From Polia nebulosa (lineage: Eukaryota; Arthropoda; Insecta; Lepidoptera; Noctuidae), in NCBI GenBank assembly GCA_951329385.1, contig OX589588.1:124001-188000 (forward strand): a stretch of 64,000 nucleotides of DNA, written 5' to 3'. The first letter of the stretch is position 1, and every line of letters starts with the position of its first letter. The notes beneath the pieces were generated by a model that made no database searches, had not been told where the DNA came from, and was given only the letters and a program-made list of their open reading frames with translations. Of the stretch, positions 61,667-64,000 are shown one piece after another. The position numbers and the translations under genes were made by a program.

Positions 61667-62275
61667 AGAGTTCACTTTCACTTCTTCCATCACCATTGCG
61701 TACTACTCAATAGAACTAAATCTAACGTCAACTGATATATTTATAAGTTCAAGTCATTCTTCCACAAAAAATCTGTCACTCATCATCATCGTACTGAAAT
61801 CTTACACCTGCGTTCATTTATTGGCGACCATTTTCTTAATTGCCATCATTTCAAGTTTCGTAAATATTGTATTAAACTTTTTTATCACTTTAAGTATATC
61901 TTTACCTAGGGCACCTAGCCCCTAGATTAGTATTCGATTCAACTAACTGTATTCAATAGGCATTAATAATATATTGTTTTCTGTAAGACTTTAGTATATT
62001 TACATGTCCGAGCTGTAACCCAGGTATTTCAAAGTGACTGATAGACGAACGAGCAAGTCCACATACCTTTTCTGCCAGTCAGTGTGTCACCCTAAAAACT
62101 GTAAGAGTTCACGTGTGAATAACATCGTCGAGCCATGAGTATAGATACTTGTCCGTGCGTCTATCACCCACTTTTTTGTTTTGTTTTCTTTGGGCATCAG
62201 TCTAACTAGATTATTAATCTTTATATTTTATCTTTTAAGGTTTTCTTTTTAATAAAAACCATACTTATGTACCTA
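61667..62275 (+). other. 3' UTR of the host gene
   Basis: AT-rich; AATAAA at 62251-62256 is the first good polyadenylation signal in a suitable place. The exact end is not known. Confidence 0.5.
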
Positions 62276-63284
62276 ATTTTCGCAGTTTTGTTCTTTGAAT
62301 ACTTACTTGTCCTGTGACTCCTGCCCGAACGTAACGAATAGTCATTAAAACTTACACTCAAACACAAAAAATGTATTAAAATCGGTCTAGGCATTTAAGA
62401 GGAATTTAAAGACCAACACACGTTCCTACAATAGAATATGATTCTACATTTTTCATTTATTCTGCATTTTTTTTGTTTTTATTAGTGTTCAATATATATA
62501 TAACAGAGTAGGTATTAGATATATATGCTACAAACCACAGACACCTTTGACGGCTTATATATGGCTAGTGAGTTCGGACTTTCCAAATCTAAGAATATTA
62601 ATTATATTTCGTTGCTTCATTTTTCAGATATGATTATAACAACGTAGTACCCTAACCTACTCGGTAACTTCACACGTATTTTAAAGATTTTTCAATTTTA
62701 AAACGGTAGTGACATACCGGCTGTATGTCTGCCTCGTGTTGGCACTGACATTTAGCTCATTCTTTTTTCGTGCGCGGTAGCTATCGCATGCGCCCTGCAG
62801 AAACATGCTAAAAAGGTGCGCACAATCTCATGGTTGAAAAGTGCATCAATAAGTGACCTAAAAGTGAACAGTGAAATATTAACAGTTTTATAAATGCTCT
62901 GGAATTGACTGCGAGTCAATCAAAATCAAAAGTCACAGAACTTTGACATTTTTTCAAAACGAAGGTATAAAAGTTATACCTACTTCTATATCGCATCGGG
63001 ATGGACTGCGAGTCTTCAACGATGACAAACACGCACAAATTACGTACAATCTGAAACAGATGTAACGTTACCGTGAAACTATTTAAAATAACTTTCACTT
63101 CCCCTCCCCGTTCGGTAAACGTGCGGACGTGTGCTCCTCAATTATATTCCGAAATTTTATTTAAGACCGGGTTATTCGGACGTAGGTTTTTCAGGTTGTT
63201 CATTATTGAGTCAAGTGCTTGTATCTTAAGTTTTTATAAGTGTTAACATTGTAACATATTAACGACTTACCGAAAACCATAGAG
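62276..63284. other. Intergenic spacer
   Basis: AT-rich; GC-richer patch at 62700-62830. No gene or familiar repeat is seen. Confidence 0.45.
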
Positions 63285-64000
63285 GGACCGTGTGTTTTGT
63301 TCGCGGATGATATATCCCTACTAGTCTCATGTCGCAACAACACAAATGTAGAGGAAATACTTAACTCCACACTCACTAAAACATGTAACTGGATGAACTC
63401 GCATAACCTAGAAATTAATTACACTAAAACTAAATTAATGACTTTCCACCCTTACCAAAAAGCACCATTATACTTGAATTTCAAATTTAATGGTTCAAAA
63501 TTGGAAAGCATTGACGAATGCACATTACTTGGACTTACAATAGATAAACATATTAACTGGAAATCACAAATACAAAAAACCCGTGCAAAACTTTCAAAGT
63601 TCTCGTATGCTCTTCGCGAAATAAAAAAGACCACCAACTTACAAACTGCTCTCACCACCTACTATGCGTATGCTAATGCATGGCTAAGTTACGGCGTAAC
63701 CCTCTGGGGTAATAGCACAGATGCACCTACACTCTTTACCCTACAAAAAAAAAATAATTAGAATTTTGGCAAATATTGATCAAACTGACAGCTGCAAACC
63801 TTATTTTAAAAAACACAACATTCTAACCCTCCCCAGTATCTACATTTTAGAAACATGCAAATTCGTTCGTAAGCATCATGAGTTTTATACAAAACGCGAA
63901 GACATCCAATCACGTTACGCACTCAGGCATCGATCTAGACTAAATCTACCAACCTCCAGGTTAAAAATGCATTCTACAGGTCCCTATGTGATGTCTATAA
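63285..64000 (+). mobile_element. 5'-truncated LINE running off the window
   Basis: Starts within RT at VLFADDISLLVSCRNN (FADD), then LEINYTKTKLMTFHPYQKAP, CTLLGLTIDKHINWKSQI, ALTTYYAYANAWLSYGVTLW. The frame breaks in the A run at about 63747 and resumes as IIRILANIDQTDSCKPYFKK. Jockey-like. No 3' end is in the window. Confidence 0.88.

Overview
The window is eukaryotic and almost certainly lepidopteran (moth or butterfly). It is AT-rich. It carries repeat tails that I recognise from Lepidoptera, such as the RTE-type tail around 17430-17490, the GTCGGTTAAAAA/ACCTCCTCC family, the GAGTCGGACTCGCGC family and a tRNA-headed SINE. Coding sequence is split by introns with good GT-AG sites, and most of the DNA is transposon-derived. 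There are no bacterial operons, CRISPR arrays or rRNA genes.

Host gene. One plus-strand gene spans nearly the whole window. I assembled it from exons that are too short or too scattered to appear as one long ORF: a signal-peptide exon at 8918-8984, two beta-propeller (LDL-receptor class B, YWTD) exons at 36438-36828 and 42569-43129, an EGF exon at 46738-46941, a diverged duplicate EGF exon at 61164-61348, and a last exon at 61579-61640 (or to 61666 in another frame). Splice phases match at every junction. The product is a secreted-type protein of about 489 residues (436 if exon 5 is skipped). Its layout, signal peptide then YWTD propeller then EGF repeats, is that of insect cueball-like proteins. 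Introns are about 27.5, 5.7, 3.6, 14.2 and 0.23 kb.

Layout. 1-1860: a 119-bp minisatellite in two opposed blocks. 2141-3245: a long hairpin repeat (second copy at 29.5-30.6 kb). 3449-7019: an apparently intact non-LTR retrotransposon with a restriction-like endonuclease. 7-8.9 kb: upstream region of the host gene. Intron 1: gypsy remnants with a nested LINE tail, two related copies of a TIR element, an internally deleted RTE LINE, a zinc-finger pseudogene, a complete non-coding LTR element (23164-28188, 5-bp target duplication) and a nearly intact LINE (30583-34178) nested in a repeat. Intron 2: inverted MITE-like repeats, a TIR element holding a pentanucleotide array, and a small cysteine-rich ORF. 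Intron 3: six AP-1-like sites in three identically spaced pairs. Intron 4: BEL/Pao, gypsy, RTE, SINE, R1-like and RLE-type fragments nested in one another. 63285-64000: a LINE running off the end.

How it works together. The host gene is the only clear cellular gene. The largest intronic elements lie antisense to it. Exon 5 has the wrong phase to preserve the frame of exon 6, so including or skipping it would switch the C-terminus. Repeats complementary to each other flank exon 2, and a possible enhancer lies just upstream of exon 4. These are the points I would look at first.
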